A stretch of DNA of 38,327 bases. Source: Polynucleobacter sp. (GTDB taxonomy: Bacteria > Pseudomonadota > Gammaproteobacteria > Burkholderiales > Burkholderiaceae). Below the pieces are notes generated by a model. It worked only from the letters and a program-made list of their open reading frames with translations, was not told where the DNA came from and searched no databases. Below, in pieces: positions 9,367-17,518 of this stretch. The stretch spans positions 1 to 38,327 of the forward strand of contig NZ_JAHBAK020000069.1 of assembly GCF_018500155.2 (NCBI RefSeq), given 5' to 3'. Position numbers and translations under genes: made by a program. Numbering within the stretch: position 1 is the stretch's first letter; each line of letters starts with the position of its first letter.

Positions 9367-11453
9367 GTCAAAAATTTGTCTGTAACTGTAATGGCACGAT
9401 GCCCTTAGATGCAAAAGCGCTAGGCGTCTCTGTACACCAATCTTTGTGTCGGCAAGAGGTTGGAAGCTTTATAAAAGCACTAGATGGTTCAGAAGAACTG
9501 GTGGTGGCATGCACTCAAGAGGCGGCACTTTTTTCCGAACTCGCCGAGCAGTCTGAGAAGCCGTTAGTGGCACCACTTCGTTTTGTCAATATTCGTGAAG
9601 TGGCTGGTTGGACACAAGAAGCAAAAGTTTCTGGCCCGAAAATTGCCGCATTACTTGCGCTAGCAGACGTACCAGAGGCAGAGCCTGTACCAGTTGTTCA
9701 GTATGAAAGCCAGGGAAGATTGTTAATCATCGGTCCTGGTAGTAGCGCAATCCCATGGGCAGAAAAAGTGGCAAGCACCTTAGATGTTTCTGTCTTGTGT
9801 ACTGGGCCAGGGGATTTGCCTCTAACACGCAACTATCCGATTTACACAGGCTTTGTCACAAAGCTAGAGGGTTATCTAGGCAATTTTTCTGTCGATTGGG
9901 ATTTGCAAAATCCTATTGATCCTGAAATGTGTACTCGTTGTGGTGCTTGCATTGAAGCGTGCCCAGAAAATGCAATTGATTTGTCGTTTCAGATCGACCT
10001 CGGCAAGTGCAAATCTCATCGTGCTTGCGTCAGCGCTTGTGCCAGCATAGGTGCAATTGCGTTCGATCGTGCCCAACGCAATCGCAATGCAGAGTTTGAT
10101 TTGGTTTTGGATTTACGTACAGATCCAAAATTGCGTATGAGTCAAACACCACAAGGTTATTTTGCTCCAGGTAAGGATCCACTGGATCAGGCTCTAGCTA
10201 TTGGGCAGTTGATGGAAATGGTTGGCGAGTTTGAGAAGCCCAAGTATTTTGTCTATAACGATAAAGTGTGTGCGCATGGACGTAACGGTAAAGTGGGTTG
10301 CAGCGCGTGTATTGATGTTTGTTCAACTGGCGCCATTCAATCAGTTTTCAAAAATGGGCAAGGAACAGTTGAGGTCAATCCCAATCTTTGTATGGGTTGT
10401 GGTGCTTGCTCAACAGTTTGCCCATCAGGCGCAATGCGTTATAACTACCCCAGCGTTACGCATCAAGGCAAAGAATTAAAAACGCTCATCACCACATTCA
10501 GCGCTGAATCTGCAAAACCAAACCAGAAGGTAGCGCCTAGCTTGCTTTTTCATACATTAAAAGCTGGCACACAAATGATAGATGCGCTAGGGCGATTAGC
10601 TCACGTGGCCCCAAAACAGTATGAAGGCTTGCCATCCTTCCTCATTCCCTACGGCATTGAGCATATTGCTTCAACGGGTCTTGAGTTGTGGCTTGGAGCA
10701 TTAACTTTTGGTTTTGCAGAAGTCACCTTGCTGCTTAGTGGTGATGAGGATCCTGCTTATCGTGCAGCACTTGAGGATCAGACTAAATTAGCCAATGCAA
10801 TATTAAAAGCCTTTGGGTTTGACGAACGCATTCATTTGGTGATGGTAGATTCTGTAGAGGATTTACAAACACTTTCTAAAGCAATGGGAGTCTTGCGCCA
10901 AAGAGGCGCTCTGCCATCGATTTGCGCCTCTGCTAGTTTTGGCTTTTCCAATCAAAAGCGTGAAACCTTGGAAGCCGTGCTTGAGCATTTACAAAAACAC
11001 GCAATTACTCCATTGCCTGAGCAAGGCGCGACTCTGCCAAAAAGTGCTTTATTGGGCGGGCTAGCAATCAATGCAGATGCTTGCACTTTATGTATGTCTT
11101 GTGTGAGCAGTTGCCCTGAGGGCGCATTGATTGACAATCCGGATGAACCTATTCTGACGTTCATTGAAAAGCAGTGTGTGCAGTGCGGTATCTGTACGCA
11201 AACTTGTCCAGAGCAGGCCTTAACTCTTCAGCCTCGTTTAAAAACGGTTGAGCAACGAAAACAAAAAGTAGTGCTGAATCAAACCCAAATTTTTCATTGC
11301 ATTAGTTGTGGCAAGCCATTTGGGACGGCCAAAATGGTGGATTTGATGTTGGCAAAACTGGGAGCTCATGGCGCATTTGCAGGGGCTGCGATGGAGAGAT
11401 TGAAGATGTGTGGCGATTGTCGCGTTGTAGATATGGTGAAAAAAGAACTATGA
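9363..11453 (+). CDS. Multi-cluster 4Fe-4S ferredoxin-like protein of the formate dehydrogenase locus
   Basis: 696 residues. It has an N-terminal region with a C-N-C-N pair (Cys7, Cys9). A Rossmann-like patch LLIIGPGSSAIPWA (about 120-132) follows. Cys-rich motifs come next: CTRCGACIEACP (190-201), CKSHRACVSAC (216-226), the stretch 303-320 with CAHG and GCSACIDVC, and CMGCGACSTVCP (343-354). A roughly 200-residue domain without clusters separates these from CTLCMSCVSSCP (574-585) and CVQCGICTQTCP (605-616). A final C-x2-C pair (646/649) and CGDC (683-686) close the protein. There is no Tat or Sec signal, so it is cytosolic. Homologues recur beside FDH genes, but the function is unknown to me; electron transfer or cluster provision during assembly is likely. 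It is coupled at both ends by ATGA overlaps. Confidence 0.85.
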   Translation: MSQKFVCNCNGTMPLDAKALGVSVHQSLCRQEVGSFIKALDGSEELVVACTQEAALFSELAEQSEKPLVAPLRFVNIREVAGWTQEAKVSGPKIAALLALADVPEAEPVPVVQYESQGRLLIIGPGSSAIPWAEKVASTLDVSVLCTGPGDLPLTRNYPIYTGFVTKLEGYLGNFSVDWDLQNPIDPEMCTRCGACIEACPENAIDLSFQIDLGKCKSHRACVSACASIGAIAFDRAQRNRNAEFDLVLDLRTDPKLRMSQTPQGYFAPGKDPLDQALAIGQLMEMVGEFEKPKYFVYNDKVCAHGRNGKVGCSACIDVCSTGAIQSVFKNGQGTVEVNPNLCMGCGACSTVCPSGAMRYNYPSVTHQGKELKTLITTFSAESAKPNQKVAPSLLFHTLKAGTQMIDALGRLAHVAPKQYEGLPSFLIPYGIEHIASTGLELWLGALTFGFAEVTLLLSGDEDPAYRAALEDQTKLANAILKAFGFDERIHLVMVDSVEDLQTLSKAMGVLRQRGALPSICASASFGFSNQKRETLEAVLEHLQKHAITPLPEQGATLPKSALLGGLAINADACTLCMSCVSSCPEGALIDNPDEPILTFIEKQCVQCGICTQTCPEQALTLQPRLKTVEQRKQKVVLNQTQIFHCISCGKPFGTAKMVDLMLAKLGAHGAFAGAAMERLKMCGDCRVVDMVKKEL

Positions 11454-12082
11454 GTACAAAAGAAAATGCGGTAACTGAGGTGAGTGAGGTCGGCTTGCCT
11501 GAGGACTTAGCTAGAGCAGATCTCTATGGCTTAATAGCCCGCTTTTTTCATTTGCCACCAGATCAAGAGTTATTGGATCAAATTGCGGCAACTGCTGATC
11601 AGCAAGAGGTTGCTGAGGATGCACCCTTGGCTAAAGCTTGGATGAATCTGGTAGAAGTAGCCAAAAACAATCCTGCACAAGCCTGGCGTGACGAGTTTGA
11701 TGCGAATTTTATTAGTGTAGGTAAGCCCAACGTCATTCTGAATGGCTCTTTTTATATGGCTGGGCACCTCAATGAAAGACCCCTAGTCAATATTCGCAAG
11801 GCGCTAGAAGAATTTGGACTGGAGTCTGCGGAGGAAGTTACGGAAACCGAGGACCACATTTCCTCTCTTTGTGAGGTGATGAGATACCTTATCGCTGGGG
11901 ATGATGTAGAAATTTCCAATCTGACCAATCAGCGCATTTTCTTTAATGAGCACATTCGCCCTTGGTACGACGAATTGTGCGATGCAATAGAAGGGACTCC
12001 GGAGATGCATCTCTACCACCCCGTGGCTGCCCTGACTAGAGAGTTTCTGGCCATAGAGGGCCAAAGCTTTGACATGATTTAA
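11450..12082 (+). CDS. TorD/DmsD-family molybdoenzyme chaperone
   Basis: 210 residues, all helical, of the TorD/DmsD/NarJ fold: DLARADLYGLIARFFHLPP at residues 22-40, WRDEFDANFI and then ETEDHISSLCEVMRYLI in the middle (the E-x-x-D-H motif), and YHPVAALTREFLAIE at the end. These chaperones bind the twin-arginine leader of a molybdo- or tungstoenzyme and hold it until the cofactor is loaded. The frame stays open upstream to 11306, but the ATG at 11450 overlaps the preceding stop as ATGA and starts just before the fold, so it is the chosen start. Its client is presumably the Tat-tagged catalytic subunit encoded 430 bases downstream. Confidence 0.88.
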   Translation: MSTKENAVTEVSEVGLPEDLARADLYGLIARFFHLPPDQELLDQIAATADQQEVAEDAPLAKAWMNLVEVAKNNPAQAWRDEFDANFISVGKPNVILNGSFYMAGHLNERPLVNIRKALEEFGLESAEEVTETEDHISSLCEVMRYLIAGDDVEISNLTNQRIFFNEHIRPWYDELCDAIEGTPEMHLYHPVAALTREFLAIEGQSFDMI

Positions 12083-12191
12083 TGTTGCGTCGCATTAAAA
12101 AAAGAATTACTCAACCATTCAAATCAAGACTCAAAACCCTTATATCATTGCAGTTATATGAAAATGTCAAAAGTGCAATTACGAATTACAC

Positions 12192-12205
12192 TTGACTCAC
12201 ATCAA
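12192..12205. promoter_or_regulatory. FNR/Anr-like box
   Basis: TTGACTCACATCAA matches TTGAT-N4-ATCAA with one substitution, in the gap between the chaperone gene and the small Tat protein gene. Its centre is only 30 bases before the ATG at 12229. That is too close for standard class II activation of that start, so it could be a repressor site, could serve a different transcript, or could be chance. Confidence 0.4.
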
Positions 12206-12228
12206 GAATAATTAAAAAGGAGCATGCC

Positions 12229-12450
12229 ATGAGCACAAAATCTACAGCGACTTCTAGCGAAGAGAATCAGCCATCGCGCCGTAAGTTCTTTTTTGGTGCA
12301 GGCGCTGCCGTTGGTGCAGTTGCGGTCGCTTCACAAACTACCGTTGGTAAAGCGGTCATTCAAGAAATGAGTAGTGCAGTCAAAGAAAAAAGCGATAGTA
12401 AAACGATGACTGCACACATGCGCAAGTATTACGAAACTACATTGATCTAA
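12229..12450 (+). CDS. Small formate dehydrogenase-region Tat-target protein
   Basis: 73 residues: an N-terminal polar stretch, a twin-arginine motif S-R-R-K-F-F-F at residues 20-26, a hydrophobic Gly/Ala segment (GAGAAVGAVAVAS), then about 35 polar residues ending HMRKYYETTLI. This is the layout of the short formate dehydrogenase region TAT target family (TIGR02811 as I recall it), found just upstream of FDH catalytic subunits. The ribosome site AAAAAGGAG lies seven bases before the ATG. The role is unknown; it could escort the enzyme or act as a tiny subunit. It starts the structural operon and lies 64 bases before the catalytic gene. Confidence 0.85.
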   Translation: MSTKSTATSSEENQPSRRKFFFGAGAAVGAVAVASQTTVGKAVIQEMSSAVKEKSDSKTMTAHMRKYYETTLI

Positions 12451-12514
12451 GTTTGTATTTTCTGATCACTCGTTTTCATCGTTAATCAATAAAAACTTTT
12501 CTCAGGGACAACAT

Positions 12515-15493
12515 ATGAGTCTGACTCGTAAATCCAATACCCCACAAAGCAGCCGTACTACATCTCGACTTATTGGTAGCCTCTCGCGTGGACTAAAAGC
12601 AGCAGTTCCAACAATGGATCGACGCACTTTCCTTAAGCGTTCTGGCGTTGGCGTTGGTGCAGGTATTGCTGCAAGTCAGCTCAGTTTGGTGCAAAAGGCT
12701 GTGGCTGAGCCAAGCAAGGCAATGTTAGATGGCAAGGGAAAGATTGAAGTCAAGCGATCCATTTGTACGCACTGCTCAGTCGGTTGCGCCGTAGATGCGA
12801 CAGTAGAAAATGGCGTATGGGTTCGTCAAGATCCAGTATTTGATTCTCCAATTAATTTAGGCGCACACTGCGCGAAGGGTGCTGCATTACGTGAGCATGG
12901 TCATGGTGACTATCGTTTGCGTTACCCAATGAAATTAGTGGATGGTAAATATCAGCGTATTTCTTGGGATCAAGCGCTCACCGAAATCACTGCGCAGATG
13001 AAATCTATCCGTGAGAAATATTCACCTGATGCAATGTTCTTTATTGGATCATCGAAGCACAACAACGAACAGGCCTACTTACTACGTAAGTGGGTCTCTT
13101 TCTTTGGAACGAACAATACAGACCATCAAGCGCGTATTTGTCACTCAACCACTGTTGCAGGTGTTGCGAACACCTGGGGCTATGGTGCGATGACCAATAG
13201 CTACAACGACATGATGAATGCGAAGGCAGCTCTGTATATTGGTTCTAATGCTGCTGAAGCTCACCCAGTATCTATGTTGAGTCTTTTGCATGCCAAAGAA
13301 AATGGTTGCAAAGTGATTGTGGTGGATCCACGTTACACCCGTACTGCAGCTAAATCTGATCAGTACATTCGAATTCGCTCTGGTACAGATATTCCGTTCT
13401 TGTTCGGTCTGCTGTATCACATCTTCAAAAATGGTTGGGAAGATAAAAAGTACATTAACGACCGCGTCTATGGCATGGATGAGATCCGCAAAGAAGTCAT
13501 GGAGAAGTGGACTCCAGCCGCTGTTGAAGAGGCTTGTGGAGTGCCTGAGGCGCAAATGTATAAAGCCGCTGAAACCATGGCTAAGAATCGTCCAAGCACG
13601 ATTGTTTGGTGTATGGGTCAAACCCAGCACACCATTGGTAACTCTATGGTTCGCGCATCTTGTATTTTGCAATTGGCGCTAGGTAACGTTGGTAAGTCTG
13701 GTGGTGGTACAAACATTTTCCGTGGCCACGATAACGTTCAAGGTGCTACCGACGTTGGTCCTAATCCAGATTCCTTGCCGGGTTACTATGGCCTTGCAGC
13801 GGGCTCATGGAAACACTACGCAACCGTGTGGGGTGTTGATTACGATTGGATCAAAGGTCGTTATGCCCCAGATATGATGGAAAAGTCTGGTACGACTGTA
13901 TCCCGTTGGGTTGATGCGGTATTAGAAAAAAATGACATGATTGACCAGCAGACTGCTGTTAAAGGTCTGTTCTTCTGGGGTCATGCACCAAACTCACAGA
14001 CCCGCGGTCTGGATATGAAGCGTGCAATGGATAAGTTAGATCTGTTGGTGGTTGTAGATCCATATCCAAGTGCGACCGCTGCCATGGCTGCAATGCCTCC
14101 AGCAGAAGGGCAGACAGTAAACAAGAATCGCAATGTTTATTTGTTGCCAGCAGCAACCCAGTTCGAAACTTGCGGTTCTGCTACTGCTTCCAATCGCTCA
14201 TTGCAATGGCGTGAGAAAGTCATTGATCCATTATTTGAATCTGTACCAGATCATGTGATCATGCAAGCATTTGCAGATCGCCTTGGTTTTGGCGAAGAGC
14301 TATCTAAAAACTACAAGATGCTCAATTCCAAGTTTGCTGGTAAGCAGTGGAAAGAGCCGCAGATTGAAGATATCTTGCGTGAGATCAATCGTGCAGTTTG
14401 GACAATTGGTTACACCGGCCAAACTCCAGAGCGTCTTAAGGCTCACATGAGAATGGTGGCAGCTTTTGATCCTAAGACACTTAAATCTCGCGGTGGTGTA
14501 GATCCGGTCACTGGATATGACACCACAGGTGACTACTATGGATTGCCTTGGCCATGTTACGGTACTGCTGCTATTAAGCATCCCGGCTCACCAAACCTCT
14601 ACGACACTAGTAAGAGCGTGATGGAAGGCGGTGGTAACTTCCGTGCTAACTTCGGTGTTGAACGTGACGGCGTAAGTTTGTTGGCTGCTGATGGTTCTTA
14701 CTCAAAGGGTTCGGCAATTCAGACTGGTTATCCTGAGTTTGACCATGTATTTGTCAAGAAACTCGGTTGGTGGGATCAGTTGACCGAAGAAGAGAAGAAG
14801 CTTGCAGAAGGTAAAAACTGGAAGACCGACCTATCGGGCGGCATTCAACGTGTAGTCATGAAGAATGGTTGCCATCCATTTGGTAATGCAAAAGCCCGTG
14901 CGGTAGTTTGGAACTTCCCAGACCCAGTACCTATTCACCGCGAAGCGCTCTACAGTACTAACGCACCTATGATGCGCAAGTACCCAACTTCTGCGGATAA
15001 GAAGAACTTCTGGCGCCTGCCAACGCTCTATAAGACCGTTCAAGATCAAAACTTGAATGAGAAGCTTTATGAGAAATTCCCAATCATTCTGACCTCTGGT
15101 CGTTTGGTTGAATATGAGGGTGGTGGCGACGAGACACGTTCTAACCCATGGTTGGCAGAACTTCAACAAGAAAACTTTGTGGAGATCAATCCTAAAGCTG
15201 CGGCCGATCGCGGTATTAAGAACTGGGATTATGTCTGGGTTAAATCTCCAACCGGTGCCAAGATTAAGGTGCGTGCATTAGTGACTGAGCGTGTTGATCA
15301 AGGTACAGCTTGGGTGCCATTCCACTTTGCTGGCTGGTGGCAGGGCAGTGATTTGCGCAAGTACTATCCAGAAGGTGCAGCGCCGGTGGTCTTAGGTGAG
15401 GCGGTGAACACTGCAACGACTTATGGTTACGACCAAGTAACCATGATGCAGGAAACCAAAACCACTATGTGCCAAATCGAGAAATTTGCCTAA
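12515..15493 (+). CDS. fdhA: Formate dehydrogenase catalytic (alpha) subunit, Mo/W-bis-MGD, Tat-exported
   Basis: 992 residues. A 34-residue basic leader precedes the Tat motif DRRTFLKR (35-42) and its Gly/Ala h-region, with likely cleavage after AVAE near residue 65. The N-terminal 4Fe-4S site uses Cys84, Cys87, Cys91 and Cys119. The cofactor ligand is Cys209 in ARICHSTTVAG (codon TGT), so this is a cysteine, not selenocysteine, enzyme. The His210 that follows is the conserved partner. Large Mo/W-bis-MGD domains follow, and the C-terminal dinucleotide-binding domain includes PIILTSGRLVEYEGGGDE and WVPFHFAGWW. It oxidises formate to CO2 in the periplasm and passes electrons to the Fe-S subunit. 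The start at 12515 has AGGGA six bases upstream; the internal Met34 has none. AGGAG couples it to the next gene. Confidence 0.95.
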   Translation: MSLTRKSNTPQSSRTTSRLIGSLSRGLKAAVPTMDRRTFLKRSGVGVGAGIAASQLSLVQKAVAEPSKAMLDGKGKIEVKRSICTHCSVGCAVDATVENGVWVRQDPVFDSPINLGAHCAKGAALREHGHGDYRLRYPMKLVDGKYQRISWDQALTEITAQMKSIREKYSPDAMFFIGSSKHNNEQAYLLRKWVSFFGTNNTDHQARICHSTTVAGVANTWGYGAMTNSYNDMMNAKAALYIGSNAAEAHPVSMLSLLHAKENGCKVIVVDPRYTRTAAKSDQYIRIRSGTDIPFLFGLLYHIFKNGWEDKKYINDRVYGMDEIRKEVMEKWTPAAVEEACGVPEAQMYKAAETMAKNRPSTIVWCMGQTQHTIGNSMVRASCILQLALGNVGKSGGGTNIFRGHDNVQGATDVGPNPDSLPGYYGLAAGSWKHYATVWGVDYDWIKGRYAPDMMEKSGTTVSRWVDAVLEKNDMIDQQTAVKGLFFWGHAPNSQTRGLDMKRAMDKLDLLVVVDPYPSATAAMAAMPPAEGQTVNKNRNVYLLPAATQFETCGSATASNRSLQWREKVIDPLFESVPDHVIMQAFADRLGFGEELSKNYKMLNSKFAGKQWKEPQIEDILREINRAVWTIGYTGQTPERLKAHMRMVAAFDPKTLKSRGGVDPVTGYDTTGDYYGLPWPCYGTAAIKHPGSPNLYDTSKSVMEGGGNFRANFGVERDGVSLLAADGSYSKGSAIQTGYPEFDHVFVKKLGWWDQLTEEEKKLAEGKNWKTDLSGGIQRVVMKNGCHPFGNAKARAVVWNFPDPVPIHREALYSTNAPMMRKYPTSADKKNFWRLPTLYKTVQDQNLNEKLYEKFPIILTSGRLVEYEGGGDETRSNPWLAELQQENFVEINPKAAADRGIKNWDYVWVKSPTGAKIKVRALVTERVDQGTAWVPFHFAGWWQGSDLRKYYPEGAAPVVLGEAVNTATTYGYDQVTMMQETKTTMCQIEKFA

Positions 15494-15518
15494 GTAAAAA
15501 TAAAGTCAGGAGAACACA

Positions 15519-16175
15519 ATGGCAAGAATGAAATTTATTTGCGACACAGAACGATGCATCGAGTGCAACGGTTGTGTCACTGCATGTAAGAACGATAACG
15601 AAGTTCCTTGGGGTGTTAATCGTCGTCGTGTTGTCACGGTCAACGACGGCATTATCGGTCAGGAAAAATCGGTATCTGTGGCATGTATGCACTGTACAGA
15701 TGCGCCATGTATGGCGGTATGTCCGGTGGATTGTTTCTACCGCACCGACGAGGGTGTGGTGTTACATGACAAAGATATCTGCATTGGCTGCGGCTATTGC
15801 TCATTTGCATGCCCATTTGGCGCACCTCAGTTCCAGAGCAAAGGCGCATTTGGATCGCGCAGCAAAATGGATAAGTGCACATTCTGTAGTGGCGGTCCAG
15901 AAGAGAACGGCAGCGTTGCTGAATTCGAAAAATATGGACGCAACCGTTTGGCAGAAGGTAAGTTACCACTCTGTGCTGAAATGTGTTCCACCAAAGCATT
16001 GATCGGTGGTGACAGCGACATTATTTCTGGCATCTTTAACCAGCGTGTTGCTAATCGTGAGAAGAATGGTAAATATCCTGGTTCTAAGGCCTTTGGTTGG
16101 ACAACTGCTTATGGTGGTCCTGACACTCCGGCACCAACACCAACCCCTGCTGCAAAAATTCCAGGAGCTAAATAA
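15519..16175 (+). CDS. fdhB: Formate dehydrogenase iron-sulfur (beta) subunit
   Basis: 218 residues with sixteen cysteines arranged as four 4Fe-4S sites: Cys13/16/19/23, Cys56/59/64/68, Cys88/91/94/98 and Cys120/123/152/156. This is the DMSO-reductase-family electron-transfer subunit pattern. It carries electrons from the catalytic subunit to the membrane cytochrome b. It has no leader of its own, so it should be co-exported with the Tat-tagged alpha subunit. The last 18 residues form a Pro/Ala-rich tail (TPAPTPTPAAKIPGAK), and a similar tail ends the small protein at 17519. A TCAGGAG ribosome site precedes the ATG. The stop overlaps the next ATG by one base. Confidence 0.95.
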   Translation: MARMKFICDTERCIECNGCVTACKNDNEVPWGVNRRRVVTVNDGIIGQEKSVSVACMHCTDAPCMAVCPVDCFYRTDEGVVLHDKDICIGCGYCSFACPFGAPQFQSKGAFGSRSKMDKCTFCSGGPEENGSVAEFEKYGRNRLAEGKLPLCAEMCSTKALIGGDSDIISGIFNQRVANREKNGKYPGSKAFGWTTAYGGPDTPAPTPTPAAKIPGAK

Positions 16176-16411
16176 TGAAAGTCAATTTCAAAACTCTCGG
16201 TCTTTGTATTGCAGCAGGAGCTCTGCTAGCTGCGTGTTCTGAGCCTCCAGAAATTGCTGCCAAAGCTGCTAAACGGCCTGATGTCGCTCCTTACATGGGT
16301 GCTAATAACGGCTTTATGACGAAGAACTGGACGCCTGGTAATCAGGCGAGTTGGACTGAGTCTACAGACAAGCGTACTCAGGGTCAAAATGAATACAGTC
16401 GTATTAAGTGA
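16175..16411 (+). CDS. Small lipoprotein of the formate dehydrogenase operon
   Basis: 78 residues. A signal peptide ends in LLAACSEPP, a clean lipobox with lipid-modified Cys at about residue 21. The mature part is about 57 polar residues with MGANNGFMTKNW and TQGQNEYSRIK. I recognise no domain. The start overlaps the fdhB stop (TAATG), and the cytochrome b gene follows within 50 bases, so it sits inside the operon between two structural subunits. A small membrane-anchored accessory subunit that tethers or stabilises the periplasmic enzyme is a reasonable guess, but nothing in the sequence proves it. Confidence 0.7.
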   Translation: MKVNFKTLGLCIAAGALLAACSEPPEIAAKAAKRPDVAPYMGANNGFMTKNWTPGNQASWTESTDKRTQGQNEYSRIK

Positions 16412-16457
16412 TCATCTCAATAACAATAAATAAAGCAAAACATTTAAGGACATGAGT

Positions 16458-17510
16458 ATGAAACGATCATTTTCTAGAGCTCTCCGCACTCTGGTGTTGG
16501 CCGCAGGCTTATCACTGACGCTGGCTGGAGCCAGTTATGCTGAGCGCGGACCAATGGCGCCTTTGCCATCGCCAAGTGGAGTGGATATTCCGCCTGCATC
16601 GGTACCAGCTAACCCAAATGCATTAGCTAACGGTACTCAAGCGCAATCGCAGCCGGCTAATCCATCAATATTCACTACCGCGAATAGCGACCCGTATAAC
16701 TACGTTAGCATTCCAGATAAAGAGGCTAGCGTTCTTATTCAACGATCTGGTCAGCAATGGCGTGTGATTCGTAATGGCGTTATCACTGTATATGGTGGTT
16801 GGTTATTGGCAATCGCATTCTTGGCGATTATTGCTACCTACACTCTTAAAGGTCCAATGAAGTTGCATGAGCCTTTATCTGGAGTAAAAATCAAACGCTT
16901 TAGTGCTTTTGATCGTTTGATTCACTGGACTATGGCGTTTAGTTTCTTGGCGCTGGCTATTACTGGTTTGCTCATTCTGTACGGCAAATACTTTGTGATG
17001 CCTGTCATGGGTGGGGTGGCTTATGGATCATTCTTAAATATTTGCAAGAATATTCATAACTTCACCGGCCCATTATTTACTTTGTGTATCGTGATCTTCT
17101 TCTTACTCTTTGCTCATAAGAATGTTTTTGGTAAAGGGGATATGGAGTGGATTATGGGCTTTGGTGGAATTTTCTCAGGCAAGCACATTCCAGCAGGTTT
17201 CTTCAATTTCGGTGAAAAGTTCTGGTTCTGGTTTGGTATGACTTTCTTGGGTTTAGTCATTTCCGGATCTGGGTTTGTACTGGATATGATCGTGCCATTT
17301 ATGTCCATTGAGTACACCCGTGGAACTATGCAGATTGCTAACATCATTCACAGTAGCGCTGCGATCTTAATGACTGCAATGGCGATGGGTCATATTTACA
17401 TTGGTACCATCGGCTCTCAAGGTTCGATCGATGGCATGAAGACGGGTTATGTTGATGCTACCTGGGCAAAAGAGCATCATGAGCTTTGGTACAACAAAGT
17501 CAATAAATAA
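16458..17510 (+). CDS. fdhC: Formate dehydrogenase cytochrome b (gamma) subunit
   Basis: 350 residues from the ATG at 16458; the ATG at 16452 is only one base from AAGGA, while the second is seven bases away and gives a basic MKRSFSRA signal start. A cleavable signal peptide (ASYA at about 25-28) precedes a Pro-rich periplasmic segment, one helix near 112-130, then the four-helix cytochrome b core. Candidate haem ligands are His156 (RLIHWT), His200 (NIHNF), His220 (FAHKN), His298 (NIIHSS) and His312 (MGHIY). The subunit takes electrons from the Fe-S protein and reduces quinone. The first cleaved segment plus an extra helix is the long-form FdhC seen in Betaproteobacteria and epsilonproteobacteria. 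Confidence 0.92.
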   Translation: MKRSFSRALRTLVLAAGLSLTLAGASYAERGPMAPLPSPSGVDIPPASVPANPNALANGTQAQSQPANPSIFTTANSDPYNYVSIPDKEASVLIQRSGQQWRVIRNGVITVYGGWLLAIAFLAIIATYTLKGPMKLHEPLSGVKIKRFSAFDRLIHWTMAFSFLALAITGLLILYGKYFVMPVMGGVAYGSFLNICKNIHNFTGPLFTLCIVIFFLLFAHKNVFGKGDMEWIMGFGGIFSGKHIPAGFFNFGEKFWFWFGMTFLGLVISGSGFVLDMIVPFMSIEYTRGTMQIANIIHSSAAILMTAMAMGHIYIGTIGSQGSIDGMKTGYVDATWAKEHHELWYNKVNK

Positions 17511-17518
17511 GGATAGCC

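Noticed and set aside
12083-12110. Possible terminator AATG...CATT followed by an A-run after the chaperone gene
   Set aside because: Only a four-base stem and the run is of As, not Ts, on the coding strand.
13145-13672. 175-residue open frame on the minus strand inside fdhA
   Set aside because: It lies fully antisense to a conserved catalytic domain, has no ribosome site and no recognisable protein features.
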